Shown: positions 40,140 through 51,029 of the stretch, one piece after another
How the letters are laid out: each line of letters starts with the position of its first letter
How positions within the stretch are numbered: the first letter of the stretch is position 1
Assembly: GCA_030654835.1 (NCBI GenBank)
Contig: JAURWS010000037.1
Span: 1 to 64,000, forward strand
Reading direction: 5' to 3'
DNA: 64,000 bases
Source of the DNA: Gammaproteobacteria bacterium
Lineage (GTDB): Bacteria > Pseudomonadota > Gammaproteobacteria > Pseudomonadales > Pseudohongiellaceae
The notes under the pieces: model-generated
Database searches by the model: none
Seen by the model: the letters and a program-made list of their open reading frames with translations, nothing else
What the model was told of the DNA's origin: nothing
Position numbers and translations under genes: made by a program

Positions 40140-41063
40140 GTGGACAAGCGAGTAGACAAGCTGGTGATCGCGATCTCTTCGCGTGCCCTGTTCGATCTGA
40201 GCGACAGTCACCGCGTCTACGAGGAGCAGGGCCTGGAGGCTTATCAGCAGTACCAGATCGCTCATGAGGAGGAACCATTGGCCCCGGGTGACGCGTTCGG
40301 GCTGGTTAACAAGCTGCTTAATCTCAACAAGCTGCTGGGGGCCGAGCGCGTCGAGGTCATTCTCCTGTCGCGCAACAGTGCGGATACCGGGCTGCGGGTG
40401 TTCAACTCCATTCGTCATTATGGCCTGAACATCACCCGTGCTGCGTTCTGTGGCGGCGACAGCCCTTATCGCTATATTGCGGCCTTCAACAGTCACCTGT
40501 TCCTGTCCACCGATGGGGGCGATGTTCGCCATGCGCTGGAGCTGGGCATTGCCGCAGCGACCATTCTGCCTTCCACTGTGACCACCAGCACCGAGGGCAA
40601 ACTCAAGTTTGCCTTCGATGGGGACGCCGTCCTGTTCTCGGACGAGGCCGAGCGCATCTACAAGTCCAGTGGTCTGCAGGCGTTCACAGAGAGTGAGAAG
40701 CTGGCGGCGAACCGACCGTTGTCTGGCGGACCCTTCAAGCCTTTTCTGGCGGCGCTGCAGCAGCTGCAGATGGAATTCGCGCCGGGTGAATCGCCGCTTC
40801 GGACCTGCCTGGTGACAGCCCGTTCCGCGCCAACTCACGAGCGAGTGGTGAAGACGCTGCGAGCCTGGAATATCCGCATTGACGAGTCTCTGTTCCTGGG
40901 TGGCATGGACAAAGGGGAGTTTCTGCGCGCCTATGACGCGGACGTGTTTTTTGATGATCAGCAGGGCCATTGTGAGTCGGCCCGCAATCACGTGGCGACG
41001 GGGCACGTGCCCAGCGGGGTCGCGAACAACCCTCCGCTTCAGCTGGAGCAGTCCGGGTCATGA
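40140..41063 (+). CDS. Cytosolic 5'-nucleotidase (NT5C1-like family)
   Basis: A 307-residue protein of the family of vertebrate cytosolic 5'-nucleotidase I, which prefers AMP. Signature segments are LVIAISSRALFDLSDSHRVYEEQG at the N-terminus, VILLSRNSADTGLRVFNSI, the nucleophile region FAFDGDAVLFSDEAERIY, and GGMDKGEFLRAYDADVFFDDQQGHCE near the C-terminus. The most likely start is GTG 40140 with AAGGAG about ten bases upstream; the frame continues up to 40017 without family similarity. Its stop overlaps the cysB start (ATGA). With cysB and cysH next to it, removing the AMP made by APS reduction is a plausible but unproven role. Confidence 0.86.
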   Translation: MDKRVDKLVIAISSRALFDLSDSHRVYEEQGLEAYQQYQIAHEEEPLAPGDAFGLVNKLLNLNKLLGAERVEVILLSRNSADTGLRVFNSIRHYGLNITRAAFCGGDSPYRYIAAFNSHLFLSTDGGDVRHALELGIAAATILPSTVTTSTEGKLKFAFDGDAVLFSDEAERIYKSSGLQAFTESEKLAANRPLSGGPFKPFLAALQQLQMEFAPGESPLRTCLVTARSAPTHERVVKTLRAWNIRIDESLFLGGMDKGEFLRAYDADVFFDDQQGHCESARNHVATGHVPSGVANNPPLQLEQSGS

Positions 41064-42046
41064 AGCTGCAGCAGTTGCGTTATATCTGGGAGGTCGCGCG
41101 CCGGGGCATGAACGTCTCCGCTGCGGCCCAAAGCCTGTTCACCTCACAACCGGGAGTCAGCAAGCAGATTCTACTGCTGGAGGATGAGCTGGGAGTGCAG
41201 ATCTTTGCCCGGAGTGGTAAACACCTGACCGGGCTCACGCCCGCCGGGGAAAGGATTCTGGAGGCCGCTGGCGAGGTTTTGCTGGGGGCCGAGAACATTC
41301 GCGCCATCGCGCAGGAATTCAGCGCCGACAAGTCCGGCAGCCTGTCCATCGCCACCACTCATACACAGTCTCGCTATGTGCTGCCACCGGTGATCCAGCG
41401 TTTCATCAGCAAGTATCCGGATGTGTCCTTGCACATGCACCAGGGAACGCCATTGCAGATCGCGGAACTGGCGGCGCAGGGCACGGCTGACTTCGCGATT
41501 GCCACAGAGTCCATGGAGCTGGTGGGAGATCTGGTGATGATGCCGTGTTATCGCTGGAACAGGATATTGCTGCTGCCGTTGCAGCATCCGCTGACAAAAG
41601 CCGTGCGCTTGAGTCATGCCGACATTGCGGCCTATCCGATTGTGACGTATGTCTCGGGGTTCACTGGGCGGGCCAAACTCGATCAGGCCTTCAGTGAGCG
41701 TGGTTTGGCATTGCGCGTGGTGGTCACGGCGGCGGATGCCGACGTCATCAAGACTTACGTGCGCCTTGGTATAGGCATCGGCATCGTCGCCAGCATGGCC
41801 TATGACGCCGAGAAGGACAGTGATCTGGTGGCGGTAGATGTCAGCCATCTGTTCGATTACAGCATTACGCGCATTGGTTTCCGGCGCGGGGCGTTCCTGC
41901 GCGGGTTCATGATGGATTTCATCACGATGTTTGCTCCGCACCTGCAGCGCGACATCATCGACGCGGTGCTGGCCTGTCAGACGCAGGCCGAGATCGATGC
42001 GCTGTTTGCGAAGACGGATATCCCCGTGCATCACCAGGCGGGTTAG
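41060..42046 (+). CDS. cysB: CysB, LysR-type activator of sulfur assimilation
   Basis: A 328-residue LysR regulator matching CysB along its length: the HTH region [48 protein letters not shown]-like [17 protein letters not shown] (effector pocket Thr/Thr), [10 protein letters not shown] and [12 protein letters not shown]. In enteric bacteria and Pseudomonas it activates cys genes with N-acetylserine and sulfate starvation. The start overlaps the nucleotidase stop by four bases, and the end overlaps cysH tail-to-tail by four bases. The nearby cysH is a probable target, but no CysB site can be identified by eye because its operators are poorly conserved. Confidence 0.93.
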   Translation: MKLQQLRYIWEVARRGMNVSAAAQSLFTSQPGVSKQILLLEDELGVQIFARSGKHLTGLTPAGERILEAAGEVLLGAENIRAIAQEFSADKSGSLSIATTHTQSRYVLPPVIQRFISKYPDVSLHMHQGTPLQIAELAAQGTADFAIATESMELVGDLVMMPCYRWNRILLLPLQHPLTKAVRLSHADIAAYPIVTYVSGFTGRAKLDQAFSERGLALRVVVTAADADVIKTYVRLGIGIGIVASMAYDAEKDSDLVAVDVSHLFDYSITRIGFRRGAFLRGFMMDFITMFAPHLQRDIIDAVLACQTQAEIDALFAKTDIPVHHQAG

Positions 42047-42777
42047 TCTCTCACGCCGGGCTTGTGCAGGCCGCACTCTTTCGCCGTTGCTTCTTCCCAC
42101 CACCAGCGTCCCTCGCGTTCGTGCTGATTTGGCCCCACGGGTCGCGTGCAGGGTTCACAGCCAATGCTGATGAAGCCTTGGTTGTGCAGGGGGTTGCAGG
42201 GCACGTCGAACATGCGGATGTAGTCCCAGACCTGCCTGGAGGTCCAGTTGGCGAAGGGGTTGAACTTCAGCAGGGGTTTGTCCGGTGTCGAGAAAGCCTT
42301 GTCCAGTTCTGCTACCGCTACCTGGGAGCGGGTTGGACTCTGATCCTTGCGCTGCCCAGTGATCCAGCCGTCCAGCGCGCCCAGCATGCGGCGCAGTGGT
42401 TCGATCTTGCGAACGCCGCAGCACTCTTCATGACCCTCTTCGTAGAAACTGAACAGCCCCTTGCTGCTTACCAGTGCCTGCAGGCGCTGCGCGTCCGGGG
42501 TGAGGAACTGGATATCGATCTTGTACTGCTTGCGCACCTGTTCGATGAAGCGCAGGGTTTCCGGGTGCAGACGGCCGGTGTCGAGACTGAACACCTTGAT
42601 GTTTTTGTTCAGCTTCCAGGCCATTACCACCAGCGCCACGTCCTCAGCACCGCTGAAAGAGATCGCAATGTTGGGAACGTCGGCGAGCACCCGTCGGAGT
42701 ATTTCCTTGGGTTCCATGTCTTGGAAAAAACTATTAAATTCAGAGATATTCTGTGCATTGATCATGTGATGCATCAC
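42043..42777 (-). CDS. cysH: Adenylyl-sulfate (APS) reductase of the CysH family
   Basis: Reduces activated sulfate to sulfite with thioredoxin. The PP-loop [12 protein letters not shown] is near residues 41-52. Two Cys pairs are present, HEECCGVRK near 119 and GCEPCTRPV near 204, followed by the catalytic ECGLH at the C-terminus. The Cys pairs bind a [4Fe-4S] cluster and mark APS reductases (Pseudomonas/plant type) as opposed to E. coli PAPS reductase, so AMP is the co-product. Possible starts are GTG 42777, ATG 42774 and ATG 42765; none has a good ribosome site. A perfect 12-base palindrome covers the first two. Confidence 0.92.
   Translation of the reverse strand: MMHHMINAQNISEFNSFFQDMEPKEILRRVLADVPNIAISFSGAEDVALVVMAWKLNKNIKVFSLDTGRLHPETLRFIEQVRKQYKIDIQFLTPDAQRLQALVSSKGLFSFYEEGHEECCGVRKIEPLRRMLGALDGWITGQRKDQSPTRSQVAVAELDKAFSTPDKPLLKFNPFANWTSRQVWDYIRMFDVPCNPLHNQGFISIGCEPCTRPVGPNQHEREGRWWWEEATAKECGLHKPGVRD
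42766..42777. promoter_or_regulatory. Perfect 12-bp palindrome over the cysH start
   Basis: GTGATGCATCAC is its own reverse complement and contains two of three candidate start codons of cysH. It lies in the AT-rich divergent gap toward thrH. It might be an operator or chance; no known regulator site is recognised. Confidence 0.3.
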
Positions 42778-42958
42778 TTATTGGTCAGTATGAAAATTTG
42801 AAAAAAGTCTGCAGAGGACGCGGGCCATTCTCTATGATTTGCCCTTGCAGGTAAACCTGCCATTGCCGCCGCGAGCCTGCCGCCTGCCTTGCATAGGGCG
42901 GCGGATGTGGGTACATTTACGCGTCTTAAAATTCAGCCACTGGCGAAGGGGAAATGCG

Positions 42959-43576
42959 TTGGAAGTTGTCTGTCTTGATCTGGAAGGCGTGCTGGTACCG
43001 GAAATCTGGATTGGGTTTGCCGAGCGTACCGGAATTGCGGAATTGCGAGCCACGACGCGCGACATTCCCGACTACGATGTACTGATGCGGCAGCGCCTGC
43101 GAATCCTCGCCGAGCACAAGCTCGGTCTGAAGGATATCCAGGAGGTCATCGCCAGCATGACGCCGATGCCCGGGGCCAGAGAGTTCATCGACTGGGCGCG
43201 CGAGCGTTTCCAGGTCGTCATTCTCTCCGATACGTTCTACGAATTTTCACAGCCCCTGATGCGTCAGCTGGGCTTCCCGACGCTGTTCTGCCACCGTCTG
43301 ATTACAGACGACAAGGGCATGGTCGTCGATTACAAACTGCGTCAGAAAGACCCCAAGCGTCAGTGCGTGAAGGCCTTCCATGAACTGAACTACCGCGTGC
43401 TGGCGGCTGGTGATTCCTACAACGACACCACCATGCTGGCCGAGGCGGATGTGGGTGTGCTGTTCCGGGCGCCTGCCAAGGTGATTGCCGAGTTCCCCCA
43501 GTTTGCCTCCGTTGAAGAGTACGACGAGCTGCGTCGTGAGTTCATCAAGGGCAGCCCGCGCGACCTGATCTTGTAG
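42959..43576 (+). CDS. thrH: ThrH, phosphoserine phosphatase / homoserine phosphotransferase
   Basis: HAD-family protein of 205 residues, the same length as P. aeruginosa ThrH. Motif I is CLDLEGVLVPEIW at residues 5-17 (DLEG), then TTRDIPDYDVLM, RERFQVVILSDTFYEFSQPLMRQLGFP (motif II Ser) and RQKDPKRQ with AAGDSYNDTTML (motifs III/IV). In Pseudomonas it dephosphorylates phosphoserine and can transfer phosphate to homoserine. The start is TTG at 42959, supported by AAGGGGA about six bases upstream and by the family N-terminus; no ATG or GTG fits. The upstream region contains GCAGGT/ACCTGC and GCCGCC/GGCGGC inverted repeats (42847-42902). Confidence 0.92.
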   Translation: MEVVCLDLEGVLVPEIWIGFAERTGIAELRATTRDIPDYDVLMRQRLRILAEHKLGLKDIQEVIASMTPMPGAREFIDWARERFQVVILSDTFYEFSQPLMRQLGFPTLFCHRLITDDKGMVVDYKLRQKDPKRQCVKAFHELNYRVLAAGDSYNDTTMLAEADVGVLFRAPAKVIAEFPQFASVEEYDELRREFIKGSPRDLIL

Positions 43577-43596
43577 TAATCTTTTAGATTGCAAAG

Positions 43597-44919
43597 TCAA
43601 TATAATGCATTGATAAGATTGTTTATTTTGTCATAACACTCCTGATACTCCGCGCTCCACACGGAGTCGGCCACGATGCCGCCTCCGCCCCAGCACAGAA
43701 TATCGGGAGCATCACACAGCAGGGTGCGGATAGTGATGTTGCTGTCCATCCTGCCATCAAAATCGATATAGCCAATGGCGCCGCAGTAGACCGCGCGGCC
43801 GTCCGGTTCCAGTTCCTCGATAATCTGCATGGCTCGCCGTTTCGGCGCGCCGGTAATCGATCCTCCCGGGAAACAACTGCGCAGCAGATCCAGTGGCGAG
43901 TGTTCTCCGCCCAGCTTGGCGCTGATGCTGCTGACCAAGTGATGCACGTTGCTGAAGCTGTGCAATTCGAAGAGTTTGTCCGCCCGCACCGACCCCGTCT
44001 CGCAGATCTTGCCTAAATCATTGCGCAACAGGTCCACAATCATCAAATTTTCCGCTCTGTCCTTAGCGCTGGCCTGCAGTTCTGCAGCCAGCTGCTTGTC
44101 GCGCGCGGCGTCGCTGCTGCGGGGGCGGGTGCCTTTGATGGGTTGCGTCAGCACAGTCCCATCGATGACCGAGATAAAGCGTTCCGGTGAGAAGCTGAGC
44201 ACGGCGCCCTGGTCGCGCTGGAGATAGGCGGCGAACGGGCAGTGGATGTGCTGGCGCAATTGCAGGTAGGCACTCAGTGGATCACCCTCATAACGGGACG
44301 TGAAGCGCTGCGCGAGATTGACCTGATAGCAGTCGCCGGCCTGGATGTAGTCCTGAATCCGGTCGAAGGCGGCCTTGTAGGCGTCGGCCGTGAAATTGGA
44401 GACGAAGGGCTGTTCAAGCTTGAAGCGTTCCGGCGCGGCCGGGTTTGCCTGCAGTGCTGCGTGCACCCGCTGCAATGTGGGTGCGGGGCAGGCTGGCAGA
44501 GCGAAAAGGCAGGAGCTGGCGAGCTGGTGATCGACGACGACAGCCCAGTTGTAGATGCCAATCTGCGACTGACGCTCATAGCCAAAGCAGCCTATCGCCC
44601 CGCCTTTGAAGGGCAGATCCGCAATTGCTTCCGGCATGACGATGTCTGCGGCCGGGGCATGCTGACGCAGTGCCTCGGCGACGGCCGCAAAAATGTCTCC
44701 GTGATACGGCGATTCCGCATTGCCTTCCCGCAGCCTCACCGATCCGGCCTCTTCAATGATCTGCAGGTCCGGCAGTGCGCTGACGATGTCATAGCGGACA
44801 TGCGGAGCATTGCCCAGCCCGCTGTCCAGAAACACCAGCCCGGGCAGAGTGGCGAGGCGACTCAGCAGTGCGGCGCTGTCGCGCGCATAGGGCAGTTCCT
44901 GCAGAAAATACTTGCTCAT
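43597..44919 (-). CDS. pabB: Aminodeoxychorismate synthase component I
   Basis: Converts chorismate to 4-amino-4-deoxychorismate for folate synthesis, with ammonia from a PabA glutaminase. The 440-residue product has an N-terminal Trp-binding-like half and the chorismate-binding domain: AGDCYQVNLAQRF, LSFSPERF, QPIKGTRPR (the Lys specific for PabB), DLLRNDLGKI, and FPGGSITGAPKRRAMQIIEELEP. The PIKGT motif separates it from TrpE. The start ATG 44919 matches the family N-terminus; the long upstream frame reads antisense into the next region. It converges on thrH with 20 bases between stops. pabA and pabC are not adjacent. Confidence 0.92.
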   Translation of the reverse strand: MSKYFLQELPYARDSAALLSRLATLPGLVFLDSGLGNAPHVRYDIVSALPDLQIIEEAGSVRLREGNAESPYHGDIFAAVAEALRQHAPAADIVMPEAIADLPFKGGAIGCFGYERQSQIGIYNWAVVVDHQLASSCLFALPACPAPTLQRVHAALQANPAAPERFKLEQPFVSNFTADAYKAAFDRIQDYIQAGDCYQVNLAQRFTSRYEGDPLSAYLQLRQHIHCPFAAYLQRDQGAVLSFSPERFISVIDGTVLTQPIKGTRPRSSDAARDKQLAAELQASAKDRAENLMIVDLLRNDLGKICETGSVRADKLFELHSFSNVHHLVSSISAKLGGEHSPLDLLRSCFPGGSITGAPKRRAMQIIEELEPDGRAVYCGAIGYIDFDGRMDSNITIRTLLCDAPDILCWGGGGIVADSVWSAEYQECYDKINNLINALY

Positions 44920-44968
44920 GACAGTCTCGTTCGTGACAAGAACGTCCTGGGGCTCAGGAAAGCAATCC

Positions 44969-45805
44969 TCAAGGAAGCAGTTCCACTCGCACCGCCACCG
45001 CCTCGGGGGTATTGGTGGTCGCCAATACCTGGGGCTGGTCGGAGGCGGTCGATACTTCGTAGGGATTGTCAGCGGCACTGCTGCTGACGATCTGCCAGGT
45101 ATTGAAATCGACTTCCAGCGTGCTGTTGACGATACTGCTTTCCACGTTGCCGAAGTTCGGTTGACGTTGTGCGGCGGAGATATTGAGGACGGCGCGCGTC
45201 CCACGCAGCTCGGCACTGACCGCCAGGCTGCTGCCAGTCTGCTCGGTTTCCTGGCTCAGTACGGCGCCGAGTTCCGTGAAACGCAGACCGATACGCGGAG
45301 TGCTGTTCATCAGGCTGAAGTAGGCGAATTCGCCCTCGCTGAGCACAATGCTCTGCACCGGGAAATCGGTCGGGTCCTGGGTGGCGATTGTCGTGATGGT
45401 GGCGCCGCTCGCGGGGGGAGTCACGGCGGGTCGGCCATAGTGGAAATCGACGCTCACGCGCAGTTGTCGGCGCGGAACATCGAGTTCGCTGATCAGCGCC
45501 AGCAACTCCGTGAGGTTGGAGCGAGTTGTGCTGATGACAAGGTTATTGTCGATCTGACTGATGGCTCCGCGCTCATCCAGAAGCGGTGCAATCGCCTGAC
45601 GGATTGGCGCTGGATCGCGGTGCTGGAGACGCACGATCTCGATGACGGCTCGTTCACCGCTCGGTGTCTGTGCCGCCACGTTCTGGCTTACACCCACACT
45701 CAAACCCAAACCAATCGCCAGGGCGGCGGTCGCCTTCAGTAGCGCGCGCAGCCTTGCTGACAAGCGGTTACAAGGGGTGTGAAATCGACAGGGAAGGGCT
45801 TTCAT
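44969..45805 (-). CDS. Exported protein resembling a secretin N-domain (orphan)
   Basis: A 278-residue protein with a long basic leader, then a hydrophobic segment (LLKATAALAIGLGLSVGVSQNVAAQ) that looks like a Sec signal peptide cleaved near AAQ, residue 46. Residues 50-115 (VIEIVRLQHRDPAPIRQAIAPLL...QIDNNLVISTTRSNLTELLALISELD) resemble the short N1 ring-building domain of GspD/PilQ secretins. The rest is beta-rich without the secretin pore domain. No secretion-system gene is near. It starts inside the end of roxA (ATGA overlap) and is followed by pabB. Function is unknown. Confidence 0.72.
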   Translation of the reverse strand: MKALPCRFHTPCNRLSARLRALLKATAALAIGLGLSVGVSQNVAAQTPSGERAVIEIVRLQHRDPAPIRQAIAPLLDERGAISQIDNNLVISTTRSNLTELLALISELDVPRRQLRVSVDFHYGRPAVTPPASGATITTIATQDPTDFPVQSIVLSEGEFAYFSLMNSTPRIGLRFTELGAVLSQETEQTGSSLAVSAELRGTRAVLNISAAQRQPNFGNVESSIVNSTLEVDFNTWQIVSSSAADNPYEVSTASDQPQVLATTNTPEAVAVRVELLP

Positions 45806-47004
45806 TCGTCGTCCTCATCATCCAGATCGGGCAGCAGGCTGCCCTGATTATAGAGTCGTGCGAGCAAGGCGGCACCGTCATCCCCCGCGTGCAACAACGA
45901 GTCACAGACCGCTGTCAGGGGGATGCCGTCCGTACCGGTTTCACACAGCCGTGGCAGCAGGTCAGTGAGGCTGGCTGGGCAGGCGATGGCGTGCCCATCC
46001 ACATACAGCTCGGCATCACTTGGGCTGTGTTCCGTGAATGCAAAGCGTGAGGAAGGATTCTTCACGAGTTGCAGACCCTCCGTCAGCGCCTGCCGCAGCG
46101 CGTCGGGGTCGAGCTGGTTATCGGCAACCGGCACCAGATCCGGATACTTCGGCGTCGTCATGTAGCGGCCGAACCAGCGCGAGACCTTGCTGGGGTTCAG
46201 CAGCCGTTCCTGCAGCAGATCGATCAGCTGGTCAGCAACGCGGGCATCGATCTCGCCGGTGCGGGCCGGAATGCGCGGGGCGGTGTCGACGTAGCGCTGG
46301 TCTTCGCGCAACTCCTGCATTATCTCGCTGCTCAGATCGTCGATGATGCCGGCGATGGAGGGCGTGCGGAAGCCGATCGAGTAAGTAATGCTGTCGCCGA
46401 TGGCAGTGCCATAGTGCGCCAGATTGGGAGGCAGGTAGAGGATGTCACCGGGCTCCACGATCCAGTCTTCCTCGGTCTTGAATTCCGCCAGCAGGCGCAA
46501 TGGGGTGTCCGGGATCAGGGCGCTGTTGCTGTCGACATGGCCGCCCAGCCGCCAGCGCTTCTTGCCCAGCCCCTGGATCAGGAAGACGTCATAGTAATCG
46601 AAATGAGGGCCGACCCCGCCGCCGTCGGTGGCATAGCTGATCATGACGTCGTCGATGCGCCAGCTGGGAATGAAGCGGAAGTCGTCCAGCATCTCGCGGA
46701 CGCCTTCATGCCACTGGTCGACGGCCTGAATCAGCAGGCTCCAGTGCGTCTCCGGCAGGCGGCCAAAGTCCTGTTCGGTGAACGGCCCGTTGCGCAAGGT
46801 CCATTGCCTGGAGCCATTGGCCGGATGTGACTGGATCAACCGCGATTCGATGAAGTCCTCGCAGGCGAAGCCCGCCAACTCGTCTGGCTCGACGGGGTCG
46901 ACAAAGGTTTTGCCGTTGGCGCGAATGAGCAGGGGCTTCTTCTGCCAGTAATTGTGCAAGAAATCCTCTTTGTCAAAAGTCTCTGGTAATACTTTGAAAT
47001 TCAA
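45802..47004 (-). CDS. roxA: RoxA/YcfD-type ribosomal protein arginine hydroxylase (JmjC)
   Basis: Fe(II)/2-oxoglutarate oxygenase of 400 residues. E. coli YcfD hydroxylates Arg81 of ribosomal protein L16. The JmjC core shows GPHFDYYDVFLIQGLGKKRW with the HxD metal pair near residues 133-135, the distal His in PPNLAHYG, and IGFRTPS. The N-terminus NYWQKKPLLIRAN and the C-terminal winged-helix part with RFAFTEHSP are typical. The acidic tail (LDDEDDE) overlaps the next gene by four bases. L16 hydroxylation is by homology; the substrate is not visible from sequence. Confidence 0.92.
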   Translation of the reverse strand: MNFKVLPETFDKEDFLHNYWQKKPLLIRANGKTFVDPVEPDELAGFACEDFIESRLIQSHPANGSRQWTLRNGPFTEQDFGRLPETHWSLLIQAVDQWHEGVREMLDDFRFIPSWRIDDVMISYATDGGGVGPHFDYYDVFLIQGLGKKRWRLGGHVDSNSALIPDTPLRLLAEFKTEEDWIVEPGDILYLPPNLAHYGTAIGDSITYSIGFRTPSIAGIIDDLSSEIMQELREDQRYVDTAPRIPARTGEIDARVADQLIDLLQERLLNPSKVSRWFGRYMTTPKYPDLVPVADNQLDPDALRQALTEGLQLVKNPSSRFAFTEHSPSDAELYVDGHAIACPASLTDLLPRLCETGTDGIPLTAVCDSLLHAGDDGAALLARLYNQGSLLPDLDDEDDE

Positions 47005-47035
47005 AAGATTCCCCGTTTATCAATGAAGCTTTGGT

Positions 47036-48501
<1,466 letters not shown>

Positions 48502-48512
<11 letters not shown>

Positions 48513-49269
48513 TGATCAGTTTGCGTCGCACCTGGCTCACGCAATCGCGAATGCGCTTCTTGTAAACGATCAGATGCCAGCGTCGGCCGCCCAGCTGATG
48601 CCAAAGCAACGAAGAGCGAATTCCAGCCAGTAACAGGGCGCGGATGCTGTCCGCAACTCGTGGATCCTTCAGGAACTCAATGTTGCCTTTGACGTGAATT
48701 CGAAAGGTCAGCTTGCTGATGGTGTCCTGGTAGAGGGTGGCCAGCCCGCTGAGGTCGAATTGCGAGGTCGGGCGCGCGGCGAATGAGCCAGCGATGGGCT
48801 GGTTGACTGCGTCGGCAAGGACGTCTCCGGTCTCATCACCGACGTTGCCCTGTGCGGTGAAGTGGCGCATTGGCAGTAAAGACAGGCGACGACGAATAAG
48901 CGCCTGCATGGCCGGGACTTTCATCAGCTGTTGTTGCAAAACCGTCATGCCCAACACGTATTTGATCGGTTCCCCATACTCGCGTGCGCCAGTGCTGGTC
49001 AGTGATTTTTGCAGGAAATCGAGCCCACTGACAAAACGGCCGACATCCGGGTACACGTCGCTGGTGGTACCCGGGTTCAGTATCAGCAGGGGAGCGATGC
49101 AGGCATCTATCTGCTGCTGGTCGGCCCGTCCGGTGAAGGCCAGCGCATGGACCAGTTGGGCACACTGGGCCGCGACAGCCAGTGCGATGTTGCGGTACTC
49201 CCAATCGCTGAAGCGCACTCTCGCGCCGCCGCTGGTGTTATCACTGGAATTATCTGTAGTACTGTTCAA
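48502..49269 (-). CDS. hflD: HflD-like protein
   Basis: Peripheral membrane protein of 255 residues, known in E. coli to modulate lambda lysogeny via CII and found between mnmA and purB. Recognisable segments are [39 protein letters not shown] and [25 protein letters not shown]. It is about 40 residues longer than E. coli HflD; part is a polar N-terminus ([14 protein letters not shown]) with a small internal 12-base repeat, and part is a central insertion after [12 protein letters not shown]. Its start overlaps the mnmA end by 20 bases, which suggests coupling. Cellular function outside lambda is uncertain. Confidence 0.85.
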
Positions 49270-50377
49270 TCACCGCCCCTCCAAGACACACTTCTCCGTC
49301 ATAAAACACTATCGTCTGCCCCGGCGTCACCGCGCGCTGGGGGGCTATGAAAGTGACGCGCACCGCTTCATCTCCATCCTGTTCCACGACACAGGCCTGA
49401 TCGGCTTGCCGATAGCGTATCTTCGCCATGCACTGCAGCGGCAGAACGGGCGGAATTCGGTTGATCCACGACAGCTGTGTCGCCCGTAGCGCGGCGGAAA
49501 ACAGCCAGGGGTTGTCGTTGCCCTGGGCGACTAGCAGTACATTGCGCTGCAGGTCCTTGCCAACGACATACCACGGGGCCTCGCCGTGCTGCTGCAGGCC
49601 GCCGATGCCGAGACCCTGACGCTGACCATAGGTGTGATACATCAGGCCATGATGCCTGCCAACCACTTCGCCATCCACAGTTTCGATCACGCCCGGAGTC
49701 GCGGGCAGGTAGCGCTGCAGGAAGTCCTTGAATTTACGCTCGCCGATAAAGCAGATGCCAGTGCTATCCTTCTTGTCATGGGTGATGAAGCCATGGCGTG
49801 CTGCCAGATCACGTACCGCCGGCTTTTCCAGCTCGCCAACGGGAAACAGGCTGCGCTCCAGAGCTGCCTCGTTCACGGCGCTCAGGAAATAGCTCTGATC
49901 TTTGTTGTTGTCGAGGCCCTTGAGAAGGAAGGTTTGTGCTCCCTGTTGAGTCTGTCTGGTTACTCGGCGGGCATAGTGGCCAGTGGCGATCAGGTCGGCC
50001 CCAAGCTCGCTGGCATAGTCCAGGAACGCCTTGAACTTGATCTCACGGTTGCACAGGATATCCGGGTTGGGAGTGCGCCCGGCACGATACTCCTGAATGA
50101 AATGTTCGAAGACGTGGTCCCAGTACTCCGCCGCGAAGTTGGCTGTGTGCAATTGGATGCCGAGTGTCTGGCAGACTGATTGCGCGTCTGCGAGGTCAGC
50201 CTTGGCGGTGCAATACTCGGTGTCGTCGTCCTCGTCCCAGTTCTTCATGAACAGGCCTTCGACCTGATACCCCTGCTCGATGAGCAGCAGGGCGGCGACA
50301 GAGGAGTCAACGCCGCCGGACATCCCGACCATGACACGGGAAGAAGCATTGGCGGCCTTGTTTGAGTTGTCTTGCAT
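49250..50377 (-). CDS. mnmA: tRNA-specific 2-thiouridylase MnmA
   Basis: Thiolates U34 of Lys, Glu and Gln tRNAs with sulfur relayed from IscS via the Tus proteins. The PP-loop [14 protein letters not shown] is at residues 19-32; catalytic Cys are expected in LCNREIKF and in [16 protein letters not shown] and [13 protein letters not shown]-like motifs ([13 protein letters not shown]) complete the family. 375 residues is normal. The N-terminal 15 residues ([15 protein letters not shown]) are variable. It lies 68 bases below nudJ and overlaps hflD by 20 bases. Confidence 0.96.
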   Translation of the reverse strand: MQDNSNKAANASSRVMVGMSGGVDSSVAALLLIEQGYQVEGLFMKNWDEDDDTEYCTAKADLADAQSVCQTLGIQLHTANFAAEYWDHVFEHFIQEYRAGRTPNPDILCNREIKFKAFLDYASELGADLIATGHYARRVTRQTQQGAQTFLLKGLDNNKDQSYFLSAVNEAALERSLFPVGELEKPAVRDLAARHGFITHDKKDSTGICFIGERKFKDFLQRYLPATPGVIETVDGEVVGRHHGLMYHTYGQRQGLGIGGLQQHGEAPWYVVGKDLQRNVLLVAQGNDNPWLFSAALRATQLSWINRIPPVLPLQCMAKIRYRQADQACVVEQDGDEAVRVTFIAPQRAVTPGQTIVFYDGEVCLGGAVIEQYYR

Positions 50378-50445
50378 ATCCTGAATTCAGCGCTGTGTGT
50401 ATGTGGTTGGTCTGCGGGTTCTTTTGATGGTGGTCAGAATGCAGA

Positions 50446-50895
50446 TCAGTTCATATAGTGGACGAGGTCCAGTGGGTAGTGTCTGCCTGCCAGGTAATCG
50501 TCGATAACCCGCAACACGATGGGGCTACGCATCTGCTCCTGACGCTTGAGCAGATCGGCGCGTGTCATCCACACGGCGCGCAGCACGCCAGTGTCGAGCG
50601 GCTGGTCCGGGAAATGCTGCTGGGGTTTGGCGATGAAGCAACTGCGTACATAGCAGATGCGATTGCTTTCCGACGTGTACTGATACAACCCGAGAAAGCC
50701 GGTCAGCGTGACCAGCCAGGCAGTTTCCTCAAGCGTCTCCCGGATTGCGCCTTCGAACAGACTTTCGCCCTGTTCGAGGTGACCGGCTGGCTGGTTATAG
50801 ACGACCTTGCCTTCGACTGACTCTTCTACGATCAGGAAGTGCCCATCCTTTTCTACGACGGTGGCGACGGTCTTGTGAGGGGTCCACTGGGTCAT
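50446..50895 (-). CDS. nudJ: Nudix phosphatase, NudJ-like
   Basis: A 149-residue Nudix hydrolase next to mnmA, as in many gammaproteobacteria; E. coli NudJ acts on thiamine and nucleoside pyrophosphates. The beginning HKTVATVVEKDGHFLIVEE and YNQPAGHLEQGESL match NudJ. The Nudix box runs GHLEQGE-SLFEGAI-RETLEETAW; the consensus Gly near its end is replaced by Ala (EETAW in place of EExGU), while all metal-binding Glu residues are kept. It is the first gene of the minus-strand series and is divergent from moaC across a 224-base gap. Confidence 0.9.
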   Translation of the reverse strand: MTQWTPHKTVATVVEKDGHFLIVEESVEGKVVYNQPAGHLEQGESLFEGAIRETLEETAWLVTLTGFLGLYQYTSESNRICYVRSCFIAKPQQHFPDQPLDTGVLRAVWMTRADLLKRQEQMRSPIVLRVIDDYLAGRHYPLDLVHYMN

Positions 50896-51029
50896 CTGCG
50901 GCTCTGATTCGGTGGTTTCGACGAAGGCGCAATGCTACCGCAATTCGGTTGCGAATTCCTCTCGGAATCGCGCTGACGATTTGCTTCAGGTCTTCCGACA
51001 TAATGTGGATAATGGCCCTCCCTGCGGTT

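Noticed and set aside
42839-42958. Longer thrH starting at 42839
   Set aside because: The extra 40 residues are Arg/Pro-rich, come from a region of inverted repeats, and ThrH of Pseudomonas begins exactly at the TTG 42959 position.
44242-45087. A 281-codon plus-strand frame across pabB
   Set aside because: It is a shadow of pabB; the pabB frame carries the PIKGT and chorismate-binding motifs.
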